A stretch of DNA of 64,000 nucleotides, from positions 11,052-75,051 of the forward strand of contig DATBIM010000092.1 of NCBI GenBank assembly GCA_036556905.1, in the 5' to 3' direction. The translations under genes and the position numbers were made by a program. Under the pieces are notes generated by a model. The model was given only the letters and a program-made list of their open reading frames with translations. It was not told the DNA's origin and searched no databases. The DNA is from 40CM-4-69-5 sp036556905. GTDB lineage: Bacteria; Methylomirabilota; Methylomirabilia; Rokubacteriales; CSP1-6. Of the stretch, positions 8,136 through 15,665 are shown in pieces. Position 1 is the stretch's first letter; every line of letters begins with the position of its first letter.

Positions 8136-8552
8136 ATGAGGGGCGTGCTCATCGGTGTCGTCGTGCTGGGCCCCCTGCTGGTCTTCGGCGATCCCGCGGC
8201 GGCGCCGGCCCAACTGGGGGTCGTCAACCCGCCCGCGCTGCCTCCCGGGAGTCCCGCGACGCCATTCGGCCGGGCCCCGCATCCCTTCAACAACGCCCAC
8301 CCGGCGCAGCCGTGGTCGGCGTGGAACCCTGTCCTCGGCGAGTTCGTGGTCGCGGCGCGGATCGTGGTCGTCCCGATGGCGGTGGCGTCCTCGGGAGCGG
8401 GGCCGATCGTGGCCTGGCAGACGGTGATGCTCCCGGGCTACCGGGTCACCGAGACGAGCTCCGGGTACATCGTCCACGAGCACTGGGGCGTCGAGCCGGT
8501 GGGCGACGTCTACTACTGGGCGTGGCGCCCGACCTACTACGTGGCGAAGTAG
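8136..8552 (+). CDS. Secreted hypothetical protein
   Basis: 138 residues with a classical signal peptide (MRGVLIGVVVLGPLLVFG, likely cleavage after APAQ at about residue 26). A proline-rich stretch follows, then a beta-rich region containing WQTVMLPGYRVTETSSGYIV and a Tyr/Trp-rich end (YYWAWRPTYY). Probably exported and either periplasmic or cell-surface. GGGAGAGGTG precedes the ATG. It converges on the next gene with 10 bp between the stops. No family is recognised. Confidence 0.6.
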   Translation: MRGVLIGVVVLGPLLVFGDPAAAPAQLGVVNPPALPPGSPATPFGRAPHPFNNAHPAQPWSAWNPVLGEFVVAARIVVVPMAVASSGAGPIVAWQTVMLPGYRVTETSSGYIVHEHWGVEPVGDVYYWAWRPTYYVAK

Positions 8553-8562
8553 CGGCCCGGGC

Positions 8563-9597
8563 TCAGATCCCGCTGAACTCGGATCGGAGGATCCTGGCCG
8601 CCGTCACCATCGCGGTCAGCTTGCCGAGAGCTACTTCACGTGGCAGGTATTTCATCCCGCAGTCCGGCGCCAGCACGACGTTCTCGGGCCGCACATAGGC
8701 CAGGGCCCGCTTGATGCGCGCAACGATCGTGTCCGCTGTCTCCACCGTTGGATCGTTGAGGTCGAGGCAGCCAACCATGATCTGCTTCCCCGCGAGCCGG
8801 GCGAGGATGGCGCAGTCGAGCCGGGCTTGCGCCGTCTCGATCGAGATCTGACGGCACGGGCACCCGGCCAGCTCGGGCAGGAAGGAGTAGCCCGACGGCC
8901 GCTGGTGGATGATGGCGGCGTACCCGAAGCAGATGTGCACCGCCGTCGTGCCGGCGATCCCCTCCAGGGCCCGGTTGAGCGCCGCCAGCCCGTACTGGCG
9001 GGCCTTGTCCGGTCGCGCCTGCATGTAGGGCTCGTCGAGCTGCACGATGTCGGCTCCCGCCGCGAAGAGATCGCGGACCTCCTCGTTCACCGCGACCGCG
9101 TAGTCCATCGCGGCCCGCTCCTCGCTGGGGTAGTAGTCGTTCTGGGCCTGCTGGGACATCGTGAAGGGCCCCGGCACCGTCATCTTGATGGGCTTCGTGG
9201 TGTGCGTGCGCAGGAACCGCGTGTCCTCGACCGCGACCGGATGGCGACGCCGGATGGGCCCCACGATCCGCGGCACCGGATTGGGGTGACCCGAGCGGTC
9301 CAGCGCGGTGCCCGGATTGTCGATGTCGATGCCGGCCAGCGCGGTGGCGAACCGGTTCGAGTAGCTTTCGCGGCGGATCTCTCCGTCGGTGATGATGTCG
9401 AGCCCCACCGCGTCCTGGGCCCGGATGGCCAGGCGGGTGGCATCGTCCTGGGCCTGGGCCAGCCAGGGCTCGGGAATGCGCCAGAGCTCGCGTGCGCGGA
9501 CGCGGGGCGGGAAGCGCGCGCCGAGCTTCTGACGGTCGATCAGCCACTCGGGCTGCGGGTAACTGCCCACGAGCGTGGTGGGAAAGAGCATCGGCAC
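8563..9597 (-). CDS. Cobalamin-independent methionine synthase C-terminal-type methyltransferase
   Basis: 344 residues, the length of stand-alone MetE-C/MetE-like and CoM/thiol alkyl-transferase proteins rather than the 750-residue two-domain MetE. It is a TIM-barrel fold with a complete zinc set: H221 and C223 (VHICFG), E254, and C313 (APDCGMK). It also has LDEPYM at 188-192, part of the homocysteine/thiol site. The ending DCGMKYLPREVA is the family signature. Possible roles are methyl transfer to a thiol, or epoxyalkane/alkylthiol chemistry. The N-terminal folate domain is missing, so classical methionine synthesis from methyl-THF is not assured. Its neighbours on the same strand and beyond are catabolic. 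Confidence 0.8.
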   Translation of the reverse strand: MPMLFPTTLVGSYPQPEWLIDRQKLGARFPPRVRARELWRIPEPWLAQAQDDATRLAIRAQDAVGLDIITDGEIRRESYSNRFATALAGIDIDNPGTALDRSGHPNPVPRIVGPIRRRHPVAVEDTRFLRTHTTKPIKMTVPGPFTMSQQAQNDYYPSEERAAMDYAVAVNEEVRDLFAAGADIVQLDEPYMQARPDKARQYGLAALNRALEGIAGTTAVHICFGYAAIIHQRPSGYSFLPELAGCPCRQISIETAQARLDCAILARLAGKQIMVGCLDLNDPTVETADTIVARIKRALAYVRPENVVLAPDCGMKYLPREVALGKLTAMVTAARILRSEFSGI

Positions 9598-9631
9598 TCC
9601 CCCGGGGTCTACCGCGAGCCCGGTCCGCCCA

Positions 9632-10627
9632 TCAGCCCCCGTAGATCTGAGGGTTGTAGAGGTGGGGGGGCCGCTCTCCCTTGATCATGGCGATGACATT
9701 GGCGGCGGCCAGCTTGGACATTTCGCGCCGCGATTCCCAGGTCGCGCTCCCGATATGCGGGGTCAGGATCACGTTGTCGAGCTTGAACAACTCCGGACTG
9801 GGGGCGGGCTCGCCGACCGGGGGCTCCGTCCAGTACACATCCAGCCCGGCCCCGGCGATGGTGCCGTTGCGGAGCGCGTCGATCAGAGCCGGCTCGTCCA
9901 CGATGCGACCGCGGCCGGTGTTGACGAAGAAGGCGGTGCGCTTCATGAGCGCGAACTCGCGGGCTCCGATCATCAGGTGCGTGCTGGGATTGTAGCTGGC
10001 CATGATGATGACGAAATCGCCCCGGCGGAGGACGGCATCCTTGTCCGGCACCCACTCGACGCCGAGCTCTCTCTCGCGCTCGAGGGGCAGCCGGGTACGC
10101 TTGGTGTAGATCACCGGCATCTCGAAGGCGCGCAGCCGCTTGGCGATCTCCTCCCCGATGCGGCCCAGGCCGATGAGGCCGGCCACCTTGCCGGGCAGGG
10201 AGTGGCCGAGGAACGACATGGATTGCTCCTGGCGGAAGCGCCCGCTGCGGGTGAAGCGATCGGCTTCCACCAGCCGCCAGGCCAGACCGAGGATGAGGGC
10301 CAGGGTCAGGTCGCAGGTGGTCTTGGTGATGATGTGGGGGATGTTCGTCAGGGGAATCTTGCGGGCCGTCATGGCCTCGACGTCGATGACATTCGGCACC
10401 ATGGTCATGGCCGCGATCCCCTTGAGGTTGGGATTGGCGTCCAGCACCTCGGCGTCGATGGGGGTATCGCCCAGGGTGTACAGGTAGTCGCAGCGCTTGA
10501 TCCGGGCCAGGAGCTCGTCGCGACTCATCATCCGCTCGGACTGGAAGACCTCGACCTCGGCGACCTGCTGGAGCATTCGCAGCCCGTCCTCGGGGATGGG
10601 CTGAACGACGACGACCCGTGGTCTCAT
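9632..10627 (-). CDS. D-2-hydroxyacid dehydrogenase (glyoxylate/hydroxypyruvate reductase type)
   Basis: 331 residues from the ATG at 10627, supported by CAGGAG 7 bases upstream. It has the NAD(P)-binding GLGRIG at 153-158 and the catalytic triad of the family: R239 (NTGRGRIVDE), E268 (YWTEPP) and H291 (TPHIGSAT). Such enzymes interconvert 2-keto acids and D-2-hydroxy acids such as glyoxylate/glycolate. It lies 34 bp upstream of the MetE-like gene on the same strand and is divergent from the M24 peptidase/TRAP genes. The context suggests catabolism of a small organic acid, but the substrate cannot be read from sequence. Confidence 0.9.
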   Translation of the reverse strand: MRPRVVVVQPIPEDGLRMLQQVAEVEVFQSERMMSRDELLARIKRCDYLYTLGDTPIDAEVLDANPNLKGIAAMTMVPNVIDVEAMTARKIPLTNIPHIITKTTCDLTLALILGLAWRLVEADRFTRSGRFRQEQSMSFLGHSLPGKVAGLIGLGRIGEEIAKRLRAFEMPVIYTKRTRLPLERERELGVEWVPDKDAVLRRGDFVIIMASYNPSTHLMIGAREFALMKRTAFFVNTGRGRIVDEPALIDALRNGTIAGAGLDVYWTEPPVGEPAPSPELFKLDNVILTPHIGSATWESRREMSKLAAANVIAMIKGERPPHLYNPQIYGG

Positions 10628-10767
10628 GCTGACTCCTGAAGGGCCCGGCGACGGTGACCGAAGCGGGATTCTGTGCCGGGGCGGGGAGCTTGTCAACCCG
10701 CGATGGCCGTTGTTCGCGGCCTGATGCTAGACTGCGGCCCCATCACTCCGCGACCAGGAGATCGTTC

Positions 10768-11985
10768 ATGAGCTATGCGCTCGGACAGTTCGATGTGGAC
10801 TACGAGGCCCGGGTCGATTACGCAACGCTGCGCCGCAAGCGAGTGGAGAAGGCGCGGACGCACATGGCCGCCCAGCAGCTGGATGCCCTGCTCCTCTGGA
10901 AGGACGAGAACGTCCGCTACCTCACCGGGCTGCGCGCCCAGCTCATCGCCGGGAAGAGCAGCTCGCTGAATGGCGTGCTCTTTCCCCGCGACGCCGAGCC
11001 GATCCTGCTCTGCTCGGGCGGCGAACGTGATCGCGCGCTGGCCAAGATGCCCTGGCTCGCCGAGGTACACGCCATTCCCATCATGGAGGAGCGAGGCCTG
11101 GTGGAGGGCTTCGTCCGCTCGGTGCTCACGCCGGCGCTGACCCGGCACCACCTGCTGAACGGTCGCCTGGGAGTGGATCAGCCAACGATGATCCTGGTCG
11201 AGTCCATCCGGAGGCTGCTGCCGGGCGTGGAGCTGGTGGACGGCGATTCGGCCATGCAGCAGGCTCGGCTCATCAAGCTGCCGGAGGAGATCGCGGTGAT
11301 CGAAGAGGCCTGCGCCATCGGAGACGCGGTCACCCGCCGGGCGCTGGATGCCGTGCGTGAAGGACGGCGCGAGTGCGAAGTGGCCGGGGATGCCATGCAG
11401 ACCTTGTATTACCTGGGCGGCGAGATGGCCCACGTGATCACCCCGTTCGTGGCCTCGGGCGAGCATATGTCCCCGCCCCACCGGATCTGCAGCGACAAGC
11501 TGATTCGCAACCGCGACGTGTGCTTCATCGATATCGGCGCGATGTGGAACGGCTACTTCGCCGATATCGGGCGGATGACGATCGTGGGCAAGCCCTCACG
11601 GCGCCAGAAAGAGGTCTACACAGCGGTCTTCCAGGGATTGCAGGCCGGCATCGCCGTCATGCGGCCGGGCCAGACCAACCTGGACGTCTCCAAGGCCATC
11701 GTCGCCAAGATCGCGGAATTCGGGTTGGCCCAGCATCTGTTCAGCCTGTTCATCGGGCACGGCATCGGAATGGGCGCCAACGAGCCGCCGTACATCGGCG
11801 AGACGCTGGAGGGGGCCACGGTGTATCCGCTGCAGCCGGGCATGGTGTTCGCCGTGGAGCCACTGGTGTGGGTCCCTGACGTCGAGGGAGGCGCCGGGGT
11901 GCGCATCGAAGACATGGTGCTGGTCACCGAAGGCGCGCCTCGGATTCTCTCGCGGATCGATTACGAGGATCGCCTGCTGTTATGA
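10768..11985 (+). CDS. M24 family metallopeptidase (Xaa-Pro aminopeptidase/creatinase type)
   Basis: 405 residues from the ATG at 10768, with AGGAG 7 bases upstream. The N-terminal creatinase-like domain (about 25-165) is followed by the pita-bread catalytic domain. Metal ligands are visible as the two aspartates in FIDIGAMWNGYFADIGRM, the histidine in FIGHGIGMGANE, and the glutamates in FAVEPLV and GVRIEDM. M24 proteins of this type may be true prolidases or creatinase-like amidohydrolases. Placement directly upstream of a TRAP transporter suggests it hydrolyses an imported amide or dipeptide-like compound (inference). Confidence 0.88.
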   Translation: MSYALGQFDVDYEARVDYATLRRKRVEKARTHMAAQQLDALLLWKDENVRYLTGLRAQLIAGKSSSLNGVLFPRDAEPILLCSGGERDRALAKMPWLAEVHAIPIMEERGLVEGFVRSVLTPALTRHHLLNGRLGVDQPTMILVESIRRLLPGVELVDGDSAMQQARLIKLPEEIAVIEEACAIGDAVTRRALDAVREGRRECEVAGDAMQTLYYLGGEMAHVITPFVASGEHMSPPHRICSDKLIRNRDVCFIDIGAMWNGYFADIGRMTIVGKPSRRQKEVYTAVFQGLQAGIAVMRPGQTNLDVSKAIVAKIAEFGLAQHLFSLFIGHGIGMGANEPPYIGETLEGATVYPLQPGMVFAVEPLVWVPDVEGGAGVRIEDMVLVTEGAPRILSRIDYEDRLLL

Positions 11986-12206
11986 GCTGCCGGCCCCGCG
12001 CCGCGGGGCAGAACGAGAGGATCCCGACCTCGTGGACCGGGCCCTGGGCGACTCGGGGCTCTTCATCATCGGAGCGATGGCCTGGGCCGGCGACCGTGTC
12101 GGCTACCGTGGCCCGGTATCGGCTTCACCGCCGCCGCGACCGGCACTTCCGCAACCGGCCGGGCGGTGACCGATCCCGGGTCAGGGCCCACGTGAAGGCG
12201 AGGCGT

Positions 12207-12234
12207 TTGCACGGTCAGCGGGCGATCCTATACG
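12207..12234 (+). promoter_or_regulatory. Candidate promoter of the TRAP transporter operon
   Basis: TTGCAC (12207-12212) and TATACG (12229-12234) are separated by 16 bases, and lie about 45 bp before the ATG of the binding-protein gene. The hexamers are imperfect. The surrounding 292 bp between the M24 and TRAP genes hold no convincing gene. Confidence 0.35.
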
Positions 12235-12277
12235 ATGTCGTACCGTTTCGACCGCCTTGGAGGAGAGGGGACAGACT

Positions 12278-13276
12278 ATGAACACACGACGGCAATTCCT
12301 CGGTACGTCCGCTCTGGTGGCCGGTGCCGCAGCCACGCTCGGTACGCCGCCGTGGGCCCGGGCCCAGCAAAAGATGGTGCTCAAGGCCTCCGACGTCCAT
12401 CCCCTCGGCTATCCGACGGTGGAAGCCATCGTCCGAATGGGCAAGAAGCTGGAAGCCGCCACCAAGGGCCGGCTCTCCGTGCAGATGTATCCAGCCATGC
12501 AGCTGGGGGGCGAGAAGGAGATGCTGGAGCAGACCCAGGTGGGCGCCCTGCAGATCTGCCGGGTCAGCGTGGGGCCGGTGGGCACCATCGTCGATGAGCT
12601 CAACGTCTTCAACCTGCCCTTCATCTTCCGGGACGAGGGCCACATGCGGAAGGTGATCGACGGCCCCATCGGGGTCGAGCTCATCGAGAAGATCACCAAT
12701 GCGCCGAACTCGCGCCTGGTGGGCCTGGGCTGGATGGATGCCGGCACCCGCAGCGTGTACGCCAAGAAGGCCTTCAAAGCGCCGGCCGACCTCAAGGGCC
12801 AGAAGATCCGGATGATGGGCAATCCCATCTTCGTGGAGACCATGAACGCCATGGGTGGCAACGGCATCTCCATGGGGTTCAACGAGCTGTACAGCGCGCT
12901 GCAGACCGGGGTAGTGGACGGCGCCGAGAACAATCCCCCCACGCTGCTGACACACAATCACTATCAGGTGAGCAAGGTCTACAGCCTCACCGGGCACCTG
13001 ATCATCCCCGAGATCTTCGTGTTCTCGCGCCGGAGCTGGGACGCGCTGGCCAAGGAGGACCAGGCCCTCCTCAAGAAGCTCTCCCGCGAGGCCCAGCTCG
13101 AGCAGCGCGAGCTGTGGGACAAGATGGTGGCGGAGTCCACCCAGAAGCTGAAAGCGGCCGGGGTGGAGTTCGTGGACGTCGACAAGAAGGCGTTCTATGA
13201 GGCCACCCGTCCCGTCCGCGACAAGTACGGGTCCAAGTGGACGGCCCTCATCAAGCGCATCGAGGACACCCGCTGA
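12278..13276 (+). CDS. TRAP transporter substrate-binding protein (DctP family)
   Basis: 332 residues from the ATG at 12278 behind GGAGGAGAGGGG. A twin-arginine signal (RRQFLG at 4-9, hydrophobic stretch, cleavage near ARAQ at 29-32) sends it folded to the periplasm. The mature part shows DctP hallmarks: LGGEKEMLEQTQVGALQI, the conserved arginine/asparagine region QKIRMMGNPIFVETMNAMGG with MGFNELYSALQTGVVDGAENN. The ligand of this branch is usually a carboxylate. It is followed 7 bp later by the small permease, giving a standard P-Q-M order. Confidence 0.93.
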   Translation: MNTRRQFLGTSALVAGAAATLGTPPWARAQQKMVLKASDVHPLGYPTVEAIVRMGKKLEAATKGRLSVQMYPAMQLGGEKEMLEQTQVGALQICRVSVGPVGTIVDELNVFNLPFIFRDEGHMRKVIDGPIGVELIEKITNAPNSRLVGLGWMDAGTRSVYAKKAFKAPADLKGQKIRMMGNPIFVETMNAMGGNGISMGFNELYSALQTGVVDGAENNPPTLLTHNHYQVSKVYSLTGHLIIPEIFVFSRRSWDALAKEDQALLKKLSREAQLEQRELWDKMVAESTQKLKAAGVEFVDVDKKAFYEATRPVRDKYGSKWTALIKRIEDTR

Positions 13277-13283
13277 TCCCCGG

Positions 13284-13802
13284 ATGAAGGCCTACTACGC
13301 GCAGGCGATGGAGGCCCTGTATGTCGCCTGCGTCGGGGTGTCGGGGGCGAGCCTCGTCGTCATCACCCTGATCATCCCGTACGGCGTCTTCATGCGGTAC
13401 GTGGTGAACTCGCCGGCGTCGTGGCCGGAGCCGGCGGCCGTGTTGTTGATGATCGTGTTCTCATTCCTGGGCGGGGCCGCCGTGTACCGCGCCCAGGTCC
13501 ACATCGCGGTGCGGGCCCTGGTAGACGCGGTGGGGCCGTCCACGCAGCGCCTCATGCTCGGGCTCGTGGACATCGCCATGGCCCTGACCTGCCTGTTCAT
13601 GTTCCTGTGGGGGCTGGAGCTGGTGCGGGCCACCTGGAACCAGGTGATCGCAGAGTTCCCGCTGCTGTCGGTCGGCCTCACCTACGCCCCCGTCCCCCTG
13701 GGGGGCTTGCTCACGCTGCTCTTCATTCTGGAGCGCCGCTGGGTCGGGGAGCCGTCGCCGACGTCCCTCATGTATCGCGACCAGGCCGTCGTCCTCGAGT
13801 AG
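13284..13802 (+). CDS. TRAP transporter small permease (DctQ family)
   Basis: 172 residues with four predicted transmembrane helices (about 12-35, 48-66, 88-110, 130-150), the DctQ plan. The motif PASWPEPAAVLLMIVFSFLGG containing the EE/EP loop, followed by RAQVHIAVRALVD, is typical. It pairs with the large permease in the inner membrane. The ATG at 13284 lies 7 bp after the binding-protein stop; the next gene starts 6 bp after this stop. Confidence 0.9.
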   Translation: MKAYYAQAMEALYVACVGVSGASLVVITLIIPYGVFMRYVVNSPASWPEPAAVLLMIVFSFLGGAAVYRAQVHIAVRALVDAVGPSTQRLMLGLVDIAMALTCLFMFLWGLELVRATWNQVIAEFPLLSVGLTYAPVPLGGLLTLLFILERRWVGEPSPTSLMYRDQAVVLE

Positions 13803-13808
13803 GGGCCG

Positions 13809-15092
13809 GTGGACGCGCTGGTCCTGCTCGGCTCGTTCACCTTGCTGTGCGCGATCGGCATGCCGGTGGCCTACACGCTGGGCCTGTCCAGCCTCATCGC
13901 CGCGCTGTGGATCAGCTTGCCCATGGAAGCGGTGATGCTGAAGATCTCCGACGGCACCGACGATTTCTCCTTGCTGGCCATCCCGTTCTTCGTGCTGGCC
14001 GGCGCGATCATGGCCGAAGGCGGCATGGCCACTCGCCTGGTGAACCTGGCCAAGATCCTGGTGGGGTTCATCCGGGGCGGGCTGGCCCTGGTCAATGTGC
14101 TGGCCTCGACGTTCTTTGGCGCGGTGTCGGGCTCCTCGGTGGCCGACACCGCTTCCATCGGTACCGTGATGATCCCCCAGATGATCAGAGCCGGCTACCC
14201 GCGGGTGTTCTCCACCAACGTGACCATCTGCGGGTCGGTGCAGGCGATCCTCATTCCCCCGTCACACAACGCGGTCATCTACTCCCTGGCCGCCGGCGGA
14301 TCGATCTCGATCGCCCACCTGTTCCTGGCCGGGGTGTTCCCGGGGCTCCTGTTCGGCTTGTGCCTCACCGGACTGGTCCTCATCACGGCTCACCGCCGCG
14401 GGTTTCCCAAATCGGAGCCCGTCCCGCTGCGGCAGGCGCTGCGCATCGCTCTGGACGCGGTGTGGGGCCTGATCACCATCGTCATCATCCTGGGCGGAAT
14501 TCTCGGGGGAATCTTTACCGCCACCGAGTCGGCGGCGGTGGCCTGCCTCTACGCCTTCATCGTCACCATGTTCGTCTACCGGGATTACCGGTGGCGCGAC
14601 CTGCCGCGCCTGCTCCACCGCACGGTGAAGACGGTGGCCATGGTCATGATGCTGATCGGGTTCTCGGCGGCGTTTGGCTACATGATGGCGATCATGCAGA
14701 TTCCGGCCCGGGCCACGGAGTTCTTCCTGGCCCTCACCACCAATACCTACGCAATGCTGCTGCTGGTCAACGTGCTTTTGCTGGCCCTGGGCACCTTCCT
14801 GGACCTGGCCCCCATGATCCTGATCTGCACACCGATCCTGCTGCCCGTCATGGTCAAGCTCGGAGTGGATCCCGTGCACTTCGGCATGATCCTGCTGGTG
14901 AACGGTGGGATCGGGCTCATCACGCCGCCGGTGGGCCCCACGCTGTTCGTGGGCTGCGCCATCGGCAGGGTCTCCATGGAGGAGGTGTCGCGGGAGCTGT
15001 GGCCCTTCTATGGCACCATGATCCTGGCCCTCCTGCTCGTCACCTACCTGCCGGCCCTCTCGCTCTGGCTGCCCAGCCTGGTCCGGTTCTGA
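13809..15092 (+). CDS. TRAP transporter large permease (DctM family)
   Basis: 427 residues from a GTG start, with 11-12 predicted membrane spans. Recognisable segments are the FFVLAGAIMAEGGMATRLVN region, SGSSVADTASIGTVMIPQM, IPPSHNAVIYSLAAGGSIS and the C-terminal NGGIGLITPPVGPTLFVGCA. This is the sodium-coupled ion-transporter-superfamily subunit that carries the substrate across the inner membrane. It completes a DctPQM set that appears functional. Confidence 0.93.
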   Translation: MDALVLLGSFTLLCAIGMPVAYTLGLSSLIAALWISLPMEAVMLKISDGTDDFSLLAIPFFVLAGAIMAEGGMATRLVNLAKILVGFIRGGLALVNVLASTFFGAVSGSSVADTASIGTVMIPQMIRAGYPRVFSTNVTICGSVQAILIPPSHNAVIYSLAAGGSISIAHLFLAGVFPGLLFGLCLTGLVLITAHRRGFPKSEPVPLRQALRIALDAVWGLITIVIILGGILGGIFTATESAAVACLYAFIVTMFVYRDYRWRDLPRLLHRTVKTVAMVMMLIGFSAAFGYMMAIMQIPARATEFFLALTTNTYAMLLLVNVLLLALGTFLDLAPMILICTPILLPVMVKLGVDPVHFGMILLVNGGIGLITPPVGPTLFVGCAIGRVSMEEVSRELWPFYGTMILALLLVTYLPALSLWLPSLVRF

Positions 15093-15193
15093 GCGCCGCG
15101 CGCCTTGACTTGACCAGGCGCCCGGCCTAAGGTTGCACGCCGTCACGGGGTAGGTCCTCATCCCCAGCCCGGCCGGCGCCGGAGGGAGGGCGT

Positions 15194-15664
15194 ATGGTCA
15201 CACTCTCGGTCAATGGCAAGACCCAGCGTCTCGACGTCGAACCCGACACCCCGCTGCTCTACGTCCTCCGCGACAACCTCGGGCTGCATGGCCCGAAGTT
15301 CGGGTGCGGGCTGGCGCAGTGCGGGTCGTGCACCGTGCTGGTCGACGGCAGGGCCGTGCGCTCCTGCTCCGTCGCCGTCGGGAAGCTCGGTCCTGGCAAA
15401 GTGGTGACGCTCGAGGGGCTGGGGACGGTTCAGAAGCCCCATCCGGTCCAGCGGGCGTTCATCGAGGAGCAGGCCGCCCAGTGCGGGTACTGCATCAACG
15501 GCATGGTGATGCAGGCCACCGCCTTCCTCAGCGCCCGGCAGACCAGTCCCTCCGAGCGCGAGATCCGGCAGGCCCTCCAGCGGAACCTCTGCCGCTGCGG
15601 GACGCACCAGAGGATCATCGCCGCCGTCAAGCGGGCCGCGACCCTGATGGGAAAGGGGGCGTGA
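15194..15664 (+). CDS. Molybdenum hydroxylase [2Fe-2S] subunit
   Basis: 156 residues with two [2Fe-2S] clusters. The plant-ferredoxin-type cluster uses C38, C43, C46 and C58; the second uses C97, C100, C133 and C135 (QCGYC...NLCRCG). This is the small subunit of xanthine oxidase-family enzymes, closest in pattern to the isoquinoline 1-oxidoreductase alpha type. It passes electrons from the molybdenum subunit to an outside acceptor. The large subunit starts 1 bp after its stop. No FAD subunit is present on either side. Confidence 0.93.
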   Translation: MVTLSVNGKTQRLDVEPDTPLLYVLRDNLGLHGPKFGCGLAQCGSCTVLVDGRAVRSCSVAVGKLGPGKVVTLEGLGTVQKPHPVQRAFIEEQAAQCGYCINGMVMQATAFLSARQTSPSEREIRQALQRNLCRCGTHQRIIAAVKRAATLMGKGA

Positions 15665-15665
15665 C

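Noticed and set aside
11986..12277. Gene-like stretch between the M24 peptidase and TRAP genes, with frames reading like GLFIIGAMAWAGDRVG
   Set aside because: The pattern switches frame, no start or ribosome binding site fits, and no frame keeps coding character for more than about 50 residues. It is at most a decayed remnant.
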